Source of the DNA: Mesorhizobium sp. M9A.F.Ca.ET.002.03.1.2
GTDB taxonomy: Bacteria > Pseudomonadota > Alphaproteobacteria > Rhizobiales > Rhizobiaceae
Direction of reading: 5' to 3'
Assembly: GCF_003952365.1 (NCBI RefSeq)
Contig: NZ_CP034443.1
Coordinates: forward strand, 5,759,001 to 5,823,000
DNA length: 64,000 nucleotides
How positions within the stretch are numbered: position 1 is the stretch's first letter; each line of letters begins with the position of its first letter. Shown here one piece after another: positions 8,985 through 17,190 of the stretch. A program made the translations under genes and the position numbers. A model generated the notes under the pieces. The model ran no database searches. It worked only from the letters and a program-made list of their open reading frames with translations, and was not told where the DNA came from.

Positions 8985-10280
8985 TCATTTGATCCATGGT
9001 GGCAGGACGAAGCTGTCCGTCGCATAGAGCACCGGCGCGATCAGCTTCGGATCGGTCTTGTAATCCTGATGCTGCAGGAACTGGTGCGGCATGCCGAGCG
9101 ACGGGTCCGCCACCTGCGTCGGGTAGCAGAAGGCCGACTGGCCTGCCGGATCGGCCCGGTAGGTGCCGTTGACCCCGCGGTAGACCAGGCGTTTCAAGGC
9201 ATTGGCCACTTTGCTGGTCTGCTCCTTGTTGAACGGCTCGCCCGGACCGCCGGCAATTGCCGCTGCAAGCGCCCACATCCACAGGCCGTCATAGGTCTGC
9301 GAACCGGTGATGTAGGCGGAGTTCGGGCCGAATTTCGCCCGGTAGCTCTCGCGGAACGACTTGGAGAAATCGTCCGGCAGGCAGCCGATCACGGTCGAGT
9401 AGACGACGCCGTTGACCGCCTCGCCGCCGATCTCGCGGAAGGCCGGCAGCGATGGCCCGTATTGCATGTAGATCAGGCTGTTGATCGGCTCGGAGAGGAA
9501 CTGGACCATGAACTGCGCCAGGTCCTGCGGCAGGAAATGCGTGACCAGGATCGCCGCCGGCGGGTCCTGGCGGAGTTTCGCCAGCGTCGGTCCCCACTGG
9601 TTGGTCGGGAACGGAACCGTCTCGAACAGGCTGACCTCGAAGCCGTATTCGGCCGCCTTATCGCGGATCGCGTTGGCGATGACGATCGAATACTCGTTGG
9701 CCGACGGAATGATGGCGATCTTGTTGTTCGGCGCCTTCCATTTGCCGTCCGCGGCTAGCGTCTTGAGGAAGTTCAGGCAGCCGGGGCCATACCAGAATTC
9801 CGGCGGGTCGCCCTGGAACGAGCTGTAGTAGCGCTCCGGGTCGGTCTTGAACTTCTCACTGTGCGAGATCAGCGTGTTGTAGTGCATCATGATGACGTCG
9901 TTGTCGGCGGCGACGTCCATTTCGATCATGTTGGTGCCGAGATTGTAGCCGTTGATGATGACCGGCGCCTCGAAACGGTCGATCAGGCGCTGCATCGACT
10001 GGCTGACCAGGTCTGCGCCCATTTCCTTGGTGTCTTCGATGTGGATCTCGACAGGCCGTCCGAGAATGCCGCCCGCCGCATTGATCTCCTCGGCGGCGAG
10101 GTCGAGGCCGTTCTTGAACTCGATGCCGTCGGCGGCCGCGATGCCGGACATCGGCAGGGCCGAGCCGACCGGAATCGGCGTGACGTCCTGGGCCATCGCC
10201 GCGTTGTTCATGCCGGCAAGAAGAGCGGCACCGGCGCCCGCGCCGACCACGCCTTGCAGCATTGCACGTCTGTTGATCAT
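8985..10280 (-). CDS. Periplasmic substrate-binding protein of the Liv-type importer
   Basis: A 431-residue ligand-binding protein (Peripla_BP_6 type) that captures the substrate in the periplasm. The leader MINRRAMLQGVVGAGAGAAL ends near AMAQ; the double Arg suggests Tat export. The mature part begins TPIPVGSALPMSGIAAADG and includes IEIHIEDTKEMG-like and YDGLWMWALAAAI segments normal for the family. It lies 39 bp after the amidase gene, which ties the amidase substrate to this importer. The ligand cannot be read from sequence. Confidence 0.92.
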   Translation of the reverse strand: MINRRAMLQGVVGAGAGAALLAGMNNAAMAQDVTPIPVGSALPMSGIAAADGIEFKNGLDLAAEEINAAGGILGRPVEIHIEDTKEMGADLVSQSMQRLIDRFEAPVIINGYNLGTNMIEMDVAADNDVIMMHYNTLISHSEKFKTDPERYYSSFQGDPPEFWYGPGCLNFLKTLAADGKWKAPNNKIAIIPSANEYSIVIANAIRDKAAEYGFEVSLFETVPFPTNQWGPTLAKLRQDPPAAILVTHFLPQDLAQFMVQFLSEPINSLIYMQYGPSLPAFREIGGEAVNGVVYSTVIGCLPDDFSKSFRESYRAKFGPNSAYITGSQTYDGLWMWALAAAIAGGPGEPFNKEQTSKVANALKRLVYRGVNGTYRADPAGQSAFCYPTQVADPSLGMPHQFLQHQDYKTDPKLIAPVLYATDSFVLPPWIK

Positions 10281-10319
10281 GGCAAATTCCCCTTTTTGTC
10301 GTCGGTTAGAGTCTTTTCT

Positions 10320-11828
10320 TCATGCGAAATCTCTCACGCGAAACGCTTGCGTCATGGGCAGAAAGGCAGCCTCGAGGTCGGCGGCCGCCGAAAGCACGCG
10401 GGCGTCGTCACCGCGCGCGCCTATGATCTGGAAACCGACCGGCAGCCCGCCCTCCGTCTTGCCGCCTCCCGTCTTGCCGCCCCCCGTCTTGCCGCCCCCC
10501 GTCTTGCCGCCCCCCGTCTTGCCGCCCCCCGTCTTGCCGCAAGGAATGACGCAGGCCGGTTGCTGGCTGAGATTGATCGGGTAGCTAAACCCCGCCCATT
10601 CGGTCCAGCGCGACAGGCCGCTGCCCGAGGGTACTTCGAGCCCGACGTCGAAGGCGGGAATCGACGCTCCCGGCGAAACGATGAAATCATAGGTGTCGAG
10701 CAGGCGGTCCATGGCGGCGCCGAACTCGCCGCGCCGGATCTGCGCGGCGACCAGCGTCGCAGCGTCGAATGCCGCCCCGGCCCGGGCGATCTCCAGGAAA
10801 CCCGGATCGATGCCTGCCCGTTCGTTCTCCGGGATCAGCGCCAGCCGCGCGGCGGCGCCGGTGAACCAGTGGGCCTGGAAAAGTTCGAGAAGATCGTCAC
10901 CCGGAAGATCAATCGGCTCGACCGTCGCGCCAAACACGCCAAAATGCGTCAGCGCCTGGAAAATCGTCGTGGCGACCTCGCCATCCAGCACGCCGGACGG
11001 CGGCTTCGACCAGTAGCCGATCCTGGCCCCTTCCAGCGTCTCCTCAATCCGGCCAAGCGGCGCCAGAATTCCCGCGCCCTGCTGCCAGTCGGCGAGATCG
11101 CGGCCGGACATGGCGCGCGCCATGATCGAAAGATCAAGTGCTGACCGCGCCATCGGCCCGATATGGGCGACGGTTCCGAACGCGCTCGACGGATAGGCCG
11201 GCACGCGGCCGAAAGTCGGCTTCAGTCCGGCTATGCCGGTGAAGGAGGCCGGGATGCGGATCGACCCGCCGCCATCGGTGCCGAGGTGGAAGACGCCGGC
11301 TCCGGTGGCGGCCGCCACCGCCGCCCCGCCGGAAGAACCGCCGGGCGTCTTTTCAACGTCCCAGGGATTGCGCGTGATGCCGCAGAGCCCGCTGTCGGTG
11401 ATCGCCTTCCAGCCGAATTCGGGCGTCGTCGTCTGGCCGATGAAGACGGCGCCCGCTCGGCGCAGCAGGGCAACGGCGGGCGCATCCTTCTCACAAGGCG
11501 CGGCCGATGTGGTCCTGCTGCCATAGCGCACGCTCCAGCCTTCGACCCAGACGATATCCTTCAGCGTCGTCGGTATCCCGTCGGCCGCCGAGAGTGGCTC
11601 GCCTGCCCGCCAGCGTTTCTCGGAGGCGCCGGCGGCTTCGATCGCAGCCTTGCGGTCGATCATGGTGAAGGCGTTGAAAAGCGGATTGATCGCTTCGGCG
11701 CGGGCGAGCGCCGCCATCGTCACCTCGACGGGTGACAGCGATCCGGTTCGGTAGGCCGCATTGAGTTCCCCGGCGCTCAGGCGACACAGATCATCAGCGT
11801 CGGCAATGGGAGATATCCCATTCGGCAT
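10320..11828 (-). CDS. Amidase (amidase-signature / GatA-like family) with an internal pentapeptide repeat expansion
   Basis: Hydrolyses a carboxamide by the Ser-cisSer-Lys triad. Lys is in TTLKDIVW, and the Ser pair is in GGSSGGAAVAAATG and GTDGGGSIRIPAS. About 502 residues from the ATG at 11828 (MPNGISPIADADDL). Near the C-terminus the usual CGKTEGGLPVGFQIIG is interrupted by five extra KTGGG units, coded by a perfect 15-bp tandem repeat. It is the first gene of the operon ending at 2678 and is divergent from the LysR gene at 11964, its likely regulator. It is not GatA, because gatB and gatC are absent. Confidence 0.9.
   Translation of the reverse strand: MPNGISPIADADDLCRLSAGELNAAYRTGSLSPVEVTMAALARAEAINPLFNAFTMIDRKAAIEAAGASEKRWRAGEPLSAADGIPTTLKDIVWVEGWSVRYGSRTTSAAPCEKDAPAVALLRRAGAVFIGQTTTPEFGWKAITDSGLCGITRNPWDVEKTPGGSSGGAAVAAATGAGVFHLGTDGGGSIRIPASFTGIAGLKPTFGRVPAYPSSAFGTVAHIGPMARSALDLSIMARAMSGRDLADWQQGAGILAPLGRIEETLEGARIGYWSKPPSGVLDGEVATTIFQALTHFGVFGATVEPIDLPGDDLLELFQAHWFTGAAARLALIPENERAGIDPGFLEIARAGAAFDAATLVAAQIRRGEFGAAMDRLLDTYDFIVSPGASIPAFDVGLEVPSGSGLSRWTEWAGFSYPINLSQQPACVIPCGKTGGGKTGGGKTGGGKTGGGKTGGGKTEGGLPVGFQIIGARGDDARVLSAAADLEAAFLPMTQAFRVRDFA
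10456..10545. repeat. 15-bp tandem repeat (six units) inside the amidase gene
   Basis: GTCTTGCCGCCCCCC recurs with exact 15-base spacing at 10456, 10471, 10486, 10501, 10516 and 10531. The first unit has one base change (T for C) and the last runs into unique sequence. On the coding strand each unit encodes Lys-Thr-Gly-Gly-Gly, so copy-number change keeps the reading frame. Confidence 0.95.
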
Positions 11829-11916
11829 GCAGTTCGTACCCCTCGTTCCACGGCCGCTCTTCCGGCAGCCTTGTCGGCAAGAGCAGTCTGGCGGGTTTCT
11901 GCATTTCCACAAAATG

Positions 11917-11933
11917 TATTATTGAGAGTAATA
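11917..11933. promoter_or_regulatory. Candidate LysR-type operator (T-N11-A dyad)
   Basis: TATTA-TTGAGAG-TAATA is an interrupted dyad lying between the divergent amidase and LysR genes. It contains the T-N11-A core (T at 11919, A at 11931) favoured by LysR-type regulators. It is 31 bases from the regulator start, fitting autoregulation plus control of the operon. Confidence 0.55.
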
Positions 11934-11963
11934 TGCGCTATAAAATGCAACAATGAGATTGCC

Positions 11964-12929
11964 ATGAACCTGACCATCCGGCAGTTGCGCTATGTCTGCG
12001 AGGTTGCCCGCCTCGGCAGCGTGCTGGCGGCTTCCAAATCGCTCTACATCTCGCAGTCCTCCATCCTGGCGGCGATCACGCTTGCCGAAGCCGAAATGGG
12101 GGCTCGCCTCTTCGACAGGCGGCCGGCGCGCGGCGTCTCCATCACGCCGGCCGGTCAACGCTTCGTCGCCGCCGCCCGCGTCATGCTGGCGGCGGAAACG
12201 GAGTTCAACCGGTCCATCGGCGACCTCAGCGGCCGCGTGCCGAAAGTCCTGCGCATCGGCTGTTTCGAGCCGTTCGGGGCGCTGTTCATGCCGGAAATGC
12301 TGCGCAGCTATCTGGACAGCGTCGGCGATGTCGAGATCGACCTGGTCGAGGCCGACCAGGTCCAGTTGCAGGAGCGGCTTGTCGCCGGCCAGATCGACCT
12401 GGCCATTCTCTACGACATCGGCCCGATCGGCATCGACAGCGTTACCCGCATCTGCAAGGTGCCGGCGCACGCCGTGCTCAATGCGGACGATCCCCTCGCC
12501 GCGCGCGACGGCATCTGGCTGGCGGAATTGGCGGCGCGACCGCTGGTGCTGCTCGATCTGCCGCACACAGCGACCTATCTTCTGACCCTGTTCGACGTGC
12601 TGGCGAAACGGCCGGAGGTGCGCTTTCGCACGCGCTCCTACGAGACGGTCCGCTCGGCCGTCGCCTCGGGCTTCGGCATGGCCATCCTCAACATGCGGCC
12701 GATCGGCCGCGCCACCGCCGATGGCGACGGGATCGTTCGAAAACCGATCTTCGACGAATTGCCGCCGCCGACGCTGATCGTCGCCGACATGTACGGTTCG
12801 GCAAAGCCGCTGTTCGTGCGTGTCTTCATCGACATATTCCACCGCTTCTTCAACACGGTCGGCCCGTCGGGCTTTTCGGTGACGACCCCGGAGCGCGAGC
12901 CTTTGCTGCTGGTTGCCAGCGAAGGCTGA
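11964..12929 (+). CDS. LysR-family transcriptional regulator
   Basis: The N-terminal winged helix-turn-helix is in residues about 1-60 (MNLTIRQLRYVCEVARLGSV, then SQSSILAAITLAEAEMGARL), with the typical FDRRPARGVSITPAG wing. Residues about 90-300 form the periplasmic-binding-like effector domain. 321 residues is a usual length. The ATG at 11964 is the family-like start; an earlier in-frame start at 11871 would reach into the amidase leader. Placed divergently from the amidase-importer operon, it most likely senses that pathway's substrate. Confidence 0.92.
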   Translation: MNLTIRQLRYVCEVARLGSVLAASKSLYISQSSILAAITLAEAEMGARLFDRRPARGVSITPAGQRFVAAARVMLAAETEFNRSIGDLSGRVPKVLRIGCFEPFGALFMPEMLRSYLDSVGDVEIDLVEADQVQLQERLVAGQIDLAILYDIGPIGIDSVTRICKVPAHAVLNADDPLAARDGIWLAELAARPLVLLDLPHTATYLLTLFDVLAKRPEVRFRTRSYETVRSAVASGFGMAILNMRPIGRATADGDGIVRKPIFDELPPPTLIVADMYGSAKPLFVRVFIDIFHRFFNTVGPSGFSVTTPEREPLLLVASEG

Positions 12930-13032
12930 CGGCGATCCTTTTCACGCTCACGCGATTGTGCGACCAATCCTCGGCCGAGCGGCTGTGGGAACCGGGCGAG
13001 CGCTCTATATGGTCATCTGGCAATAGTCTTGA

Positions 13033-14076
<1,044 letters not shown>

Positions 14077-14083
14077 GCGGCGC

Positions 14084-15517
14084 CTACGGCAGCTTCGCCA
14101 GTTCGGCTCCGTGCCGGATGGCAAGCAACGCGTCCCGGTTCGTCACGGGATAGCCTGCGATGAAGCGTTCGACCGAAAACCCCGGAAATTCGGCTCTCAA
14201 GCGGGCCGTAGCGCGCGCCGCCTCGCCGGCCGCGCCCATGGCCGCATACGAGAGTGCCAGGAACATCAGCACGTCCGGCGACTCCGGCGAACTCCTGCGG
14301 AGCGCCGCAACCGCTTGCTCGTATCTGCCGGCGACGAACAGGATGCGACCTTGCATGCCGAAATACCAGGGCGGGGCTAGCGGATTGAGGCGCATGGCGC
14401 GCTCGATGAGCGGGACCGCCTCGGCCGGATCGCCGACCACAAGGGCCTTGCTGCCAGCCAGCAGCGCCAGTATGCCGGCGTGGTGGGATCCGTATTCAAA
14501 GGCGCGCCGGTGTGCGCGCTCCGCTCCTTCGAGATCGCCAAGGCACGCCCTGAGATCGCCGAGGCATGCGTGGGCGCAGCTGTCCGTCGGGTCGAGGCGT
14601 AAGGCGTTTTCGACCGCCGCCCGCCAGTTCCCGATCGATGTCAGCAGGTCGTCGCCAAAGCCGTTGCAGGCCTTGATCGAATAGGCATAGGAGAGCTCGG
14701 CCCAGGCGTTGGCGAAGGTAGGGTCAAGCTCCAGCGCGCGTGAAAACAGACGGATCGCCTCGGCATTGCCGGCGTGGCTGAACGTGGTGTGCTGTTCGAG
14801 GGCGAGCAAGTAGTAGTCGTAGGCCCGCAAGCTGGCCGGCGGCTTGCGGCGAACCGCATTGCGGCCAACCGTGGCCAGCGTTCCGTAACTGCCTGCAAAC
14901 ACGTTGATGATGCTTTCGGTCAGGCTGTCCTGCAGCGTAAAGATATCCTCGACCGGGCGGTCGTAGCGCTCCCTCCACAGGCTGACGCCATTGCCCGCGT
15001 CGGCAAGCTCGATCGTCAGGCGAATCCTCTGGTCGTCTGCGCGCAACTGGCCCGATACGATATAGGCGACGCCAAGCGCCTTGGCGTCCGCCGCAAAGTC
15101 GGCCGGCTTGCTGCCCAGCGATTTCATCGTGTGGAAGGCGATGACAGGCAGACCCGCGTATCGTGCCAGGTCGATGGTGATGTCCGACGACAGGCCGTCT
15201 GCAAAGCGGCGCCAGCGCTCTTCGGAATTCAGGCATTCGATCGGGAACATAGCGAGCACCGGCGGGGCGCCGGACAAGGCCGGAGCCGGCTGTAGGCCCG
15301 AAGCGCCGGCAAAATACGCCGCGAGCTCGATCTTGGTACGCACCCCGAGTTTTTCGTAGATGGTCGCAAGATGCGTGCGAACAGTGGTCGGCGCAATAAA
15401 AAGTGCCTCGCCGATCTCGCGATAGGTCATGCCGGCTGCGAATTTTTCCGCAACCGCGCGCTCGCGGCCCGACAAGGCCTCGAGCGTCTGCGCTTTCGAA
15501 GCGTCATTGAGCATCAT
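14084..15517 (-). CDS. LuxR-type HTH regulator with TolB-N-like and TPR domains
   Basis: A 478-residue one-component regulator. Residues about 10-75 are a LuxR/FixJ helix-turn-helix (LSGRERAVAEKFAAGMTYRE, then VRTHLATIYEKLGV) placed at the N-terminus. Residues about 95-215 resemble the TolB-N-like domain found in adenylate cyclases and CadC-like regulators (GLSSDITIDLARYAGLPVIA). The rest is TPR repeats (AIRLFSRALELDPTFANAWA and similar). No phosphoacceptor domain and no membrane segment is seen. The start is the ATG-ATG at 15517/15514; upstream residues look non-coding. A short internal duplication encodes LRACLGDLEG after CLGDL. It is convergent with the reductase. Confidence 0.8.
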   Translation of the reverse strand: MMLNDASKAQTLEALSGRERAVAEKFAAGMTYREIGEALFIAPTTVRTHLATIYEKLGVRTKIELAAYFAGASGLQPAPALSGAPPVLAMFPIECLNSEERWRRFADGLSSDITIDLARYAGLPVIAFHTMKSLGSKPADFAADAKALGVAYIVSGQLRADDQRIRLTIELADAGNGVSLWRERYDRPVEDIFTLQDSLTESIINVFAGSYGTLATVGRNAVRRKPPASLRAYDYYLLALEQHTTFSHAGNAEAIRLFSRALELDPTFANAWAELSYAYSIKACNGFGDDLLTSIGNWRAAVENALRLDPTDSCAHACLGDLRACLGDLEGAERAHRRAFEYGSHHAGILALLAGSKALVVGDPAEAVPLIERAMRLNPLAPPWYFGMQGRILFVAGRYEQAVAALRRSSPESPDVLMFLALSYAAMGAAGEAARATARLRAEFPGFSVERFIAGYPVTNRDALLAIRHGAELAKLP

Positions 15518-15646
15518 GGTGGAACCCGTCCCAGGACAGAATACTACAAATGCAGGACGCCGAATACTGCATCTGCCCGATCCCGCCGCAGGCGCAAAGG
15601 CTGCAGGATCGCTTCTGGCAAACAAACTCAATCGGGGGAGGTTTTC

Positions 15647-15955
15647 ATGCGTTCTGTGTCCATAATGCTGGCATGTACGATCGTGAGTTTTTCCGCCACC
15701 CAGTCGCCGTCGTTCGCAAGAGGATGCAGGCAGGTGCTGGAATCGGATGTGAAAATCACGAGCATGCGCGTCTATGCCGACATCCTGGCCAATGCCGCCC
15801 GCAACGGCTGGAACTACACGCCTGAATCGATCGTCAGCGGCTCAAAGCGGCATTTCGAGGAGATGAAGCTCCAGCTGAACGACGCCGGCTATGAGATCGT
15901 CCCCGTCGGCGCCCGTCTTTATTGCAGACGGCTGGACAAGCTGGCACTCCGCTAG
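15647..15955 (+). CDS. Small exported protein of unknown function (102 aa)
   Basis: A strong ribosome site (GGGGGAGG, 15634-15641) precedes the ATG. The leader MRSVSIMLACTIVSFSATQS ends near SFA, giving a mature protein of about 78 residues with two cysteines (RGCRQ and LYCRR) that could form one disulfide. It is predicted periplasmic and not recognised. Divergent from the LuxR-TPR gene; the shared 130-bp gap holds GAATACT at 15539 and 15562, a possible regulator site. Confidence 0.65.
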   Translation: MRSVSIMLACTIVSFSATQSPSFARGCRQVLESDVKITSMRVYADILANAARNGWNYTPESIVSGSKRHFEEMKLQLNDAGYEIVPVGARLYCRRLDKLALR

Positions 15956-16020
15956 CTACCAGCGATCCGCCCCTCGCAGCGCAAGCTTTTTCGAGACATC
16001 GATCTGTCGAAGCTGCAGGC

Positions 16021-16080
16021 GAACGCGCCATGGTGATGATTGACCGGTAGGCGACATCTACGGCAACGTCGCTAGTTTGG
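16021..16080 (+). pseudogene. Decayed copy of the reductase / LuxR-TPR 3' junction
   Basis: These 60 bases align without gaps to 14047-14106, which hold the end of the aldo/keto reductase and of the convergent LuxR-TPR gene. By eye about 49 of 60 positions agree, including GACCGGTAGGCG across the reductase stop codon. Neither gene body is present here, so this is a scar of a former tandem copy. The rest of 15956-16183 shows no gene. Confidence 0.7.
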
Positions 16081-16183
16081 ACCGCGGCGGCTCCATTCGA
16101 TTTCAGCACAATATCAGCATCCGTTCAGGACGCGGAGGCCATGCCGCGGCAATGCTCTCGGGAGACAAACCCGATGAGCGGCC

Positions 16184-16912
16184 ATGACAATCGCCCTGAC
16201 AGAAGACCTCCTCGCCAGGATCGATCGCAAGATCGAAGACGCCGGCCCGGCGCCCGGACTGCGCAATCTGGAGGATCGCGACTATGCCGACATTCGCAAG
16301 CAGCTGCTTGCGGGACGCCCGCGTGACGTTTGGGTGTTCGCCTATGGCTCGCTGCTGTGGAACCCATGCTTCGAATTCGTCGAGGAGCGACCGGCGACCG
16401 TTCATGGCTGGCATCGGCGATTTTCGCTGTGGCTGACCCGCTGGCGCGGCACGCGCGAGCGGCCCGGGCTGATGCTTGCGCTCGACCGTGGCGGCAGCTG
16501 CCGCGGTGTCGTCTACCGTCTCCCCGACCTCGATATCGACGCGGCAATCGACCGGCTGCTGCGCCGGGAAATGAGCGCCAATCCGCCGACCAACATTCCG
16601 CGCTGGGTCTCGGTTCGAGGTGCGGCTGGGAATTTGCGGGCCATCGCCTTCGTCGCCGACCGGAGTGGCCCTGCCTATGCGGCAGGCCTGCCCGAGCAGA
16701 CCACGGTGGAGATCCTGTCGCTCGCCGCCGGTCACATCGGAAGCTGCGCCGACTATCTCCGCCGCACCGTCGTTCAGCTCGAAGCCCGCAACATCCGCGA
16801 CGCGACGCTATGGCGGCTGCAGGGCAAGGTCGCCGCCTACCTCGGATCATTGCAATCCGGCACGCCCTTGCCGGCACCAACCCTGGAGATCGAACATGCA
16901 TGCGAAGGTTGA
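16184..16912 (+). CDS. ChaC-family gamma-glutamylcyclotransferase
   Basis: Degrades glutathione in the cytoplasm to 5-oxoproline and Cys-Gly. The substrate loop is FAYGSLLWNP (Tyr54), and the probable catalytic Glu129 lies in LLRREMSANPP. The 242-residue length and the late segment LAAGHIGSCADYL fit bacterial ChaC proteins. The 76-residue gene below overlaps its last 17 bases. No cation transporter (ChaA) lies nearby, so the role is more likely thiol turnover. Confidence 0.88.
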   Translation: MTIALTEDLLARIDRKIEDAGPAPGLRNLEDRDYADIRKQLLAGRPRDVWVFAYGSLLWNPCFEFVEERPATVHGWHRRFSLWLTRWRGTRERPGLMLALDRGGSCRGVVYRLPDLDIDAAIDRLLRREMSANPPTNIPRWVSVRGAAGNLRAIAFVADRSGPAYAAGLPEQTTVEILSLAAGHIGSCADYLRRTVVQLEARNIRDATLWRLQGKVAAYLGSLQSGTPLPAPTLEIEHACEG

Positions 16913-17126
16913 AGGACCTTTCTTCCCGTCGGTCCTGGCACGGGAAGCAGTGCACCGCATCCTGTCGACGGGCAACGTTGAATTCTGTGGCGGCGAAACG
17001 GCTCAGATGCTGCACTATCTCGACCTGCTGACAACGAGTGAGACGGCCATGACCCCTGCCGAAACGATTCCTGCCGAAACGCGGCCGCGCCTGTGGCAGC
17101 GCCTTTGCGGCATCTTTCGGGCTTGA
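16896..17126 (+). CDS. Small hypothetical protein overlapping the chaC 3' end (76 aa)
   Basis: The product begins MHAKVEGPFFPSVLAREAVH, contains LSTGNVEFCGGETAQMLHYL, and ends with a basic tail LWQRLCGIFRA. CTGGAGA upstream of the ATG inside chaC can serve as ribosome site, suggesting translational coupling. There is no signal peptide or membrane segment, and it is not recognised. The in-frame extension upstream is the chaC sequence in another frame and is not counted. Confidence 0.5.
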   Translation: MHAKVEGPFFPSVLAREAVHRILSTGNVEFCGGETAQMLHYLDLLTTSETAMTPAETIPAETRPRLWQRLCGIFRA

Positions 17127-17190
17127 CCTTTACCGGCTTCTGCGGCTCCGATGATCGCTGCGCAATCAGGCGCAGCGATGGTGCAGGAGC

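Noticed and set aside
10456..10545. CRISPR-like array
   Set aside because: The 15-bp units are contiguous with no spacers and lie inside a coding frame; no cas gene is present.
10320..11828. gatA, subunit of the tRNA amidotransferase
   Set aside because: Amidase-signature motifs are shared, but gatB and gatC are absent and the gene heads a transport operon.
14774..15295. Long plus-strand frames opposite the LuxR-TPR gene
   Set aside because: Composition mirrors the coding strand and there is no start context; the minus-strand product has clear HTH and TPR sequence.
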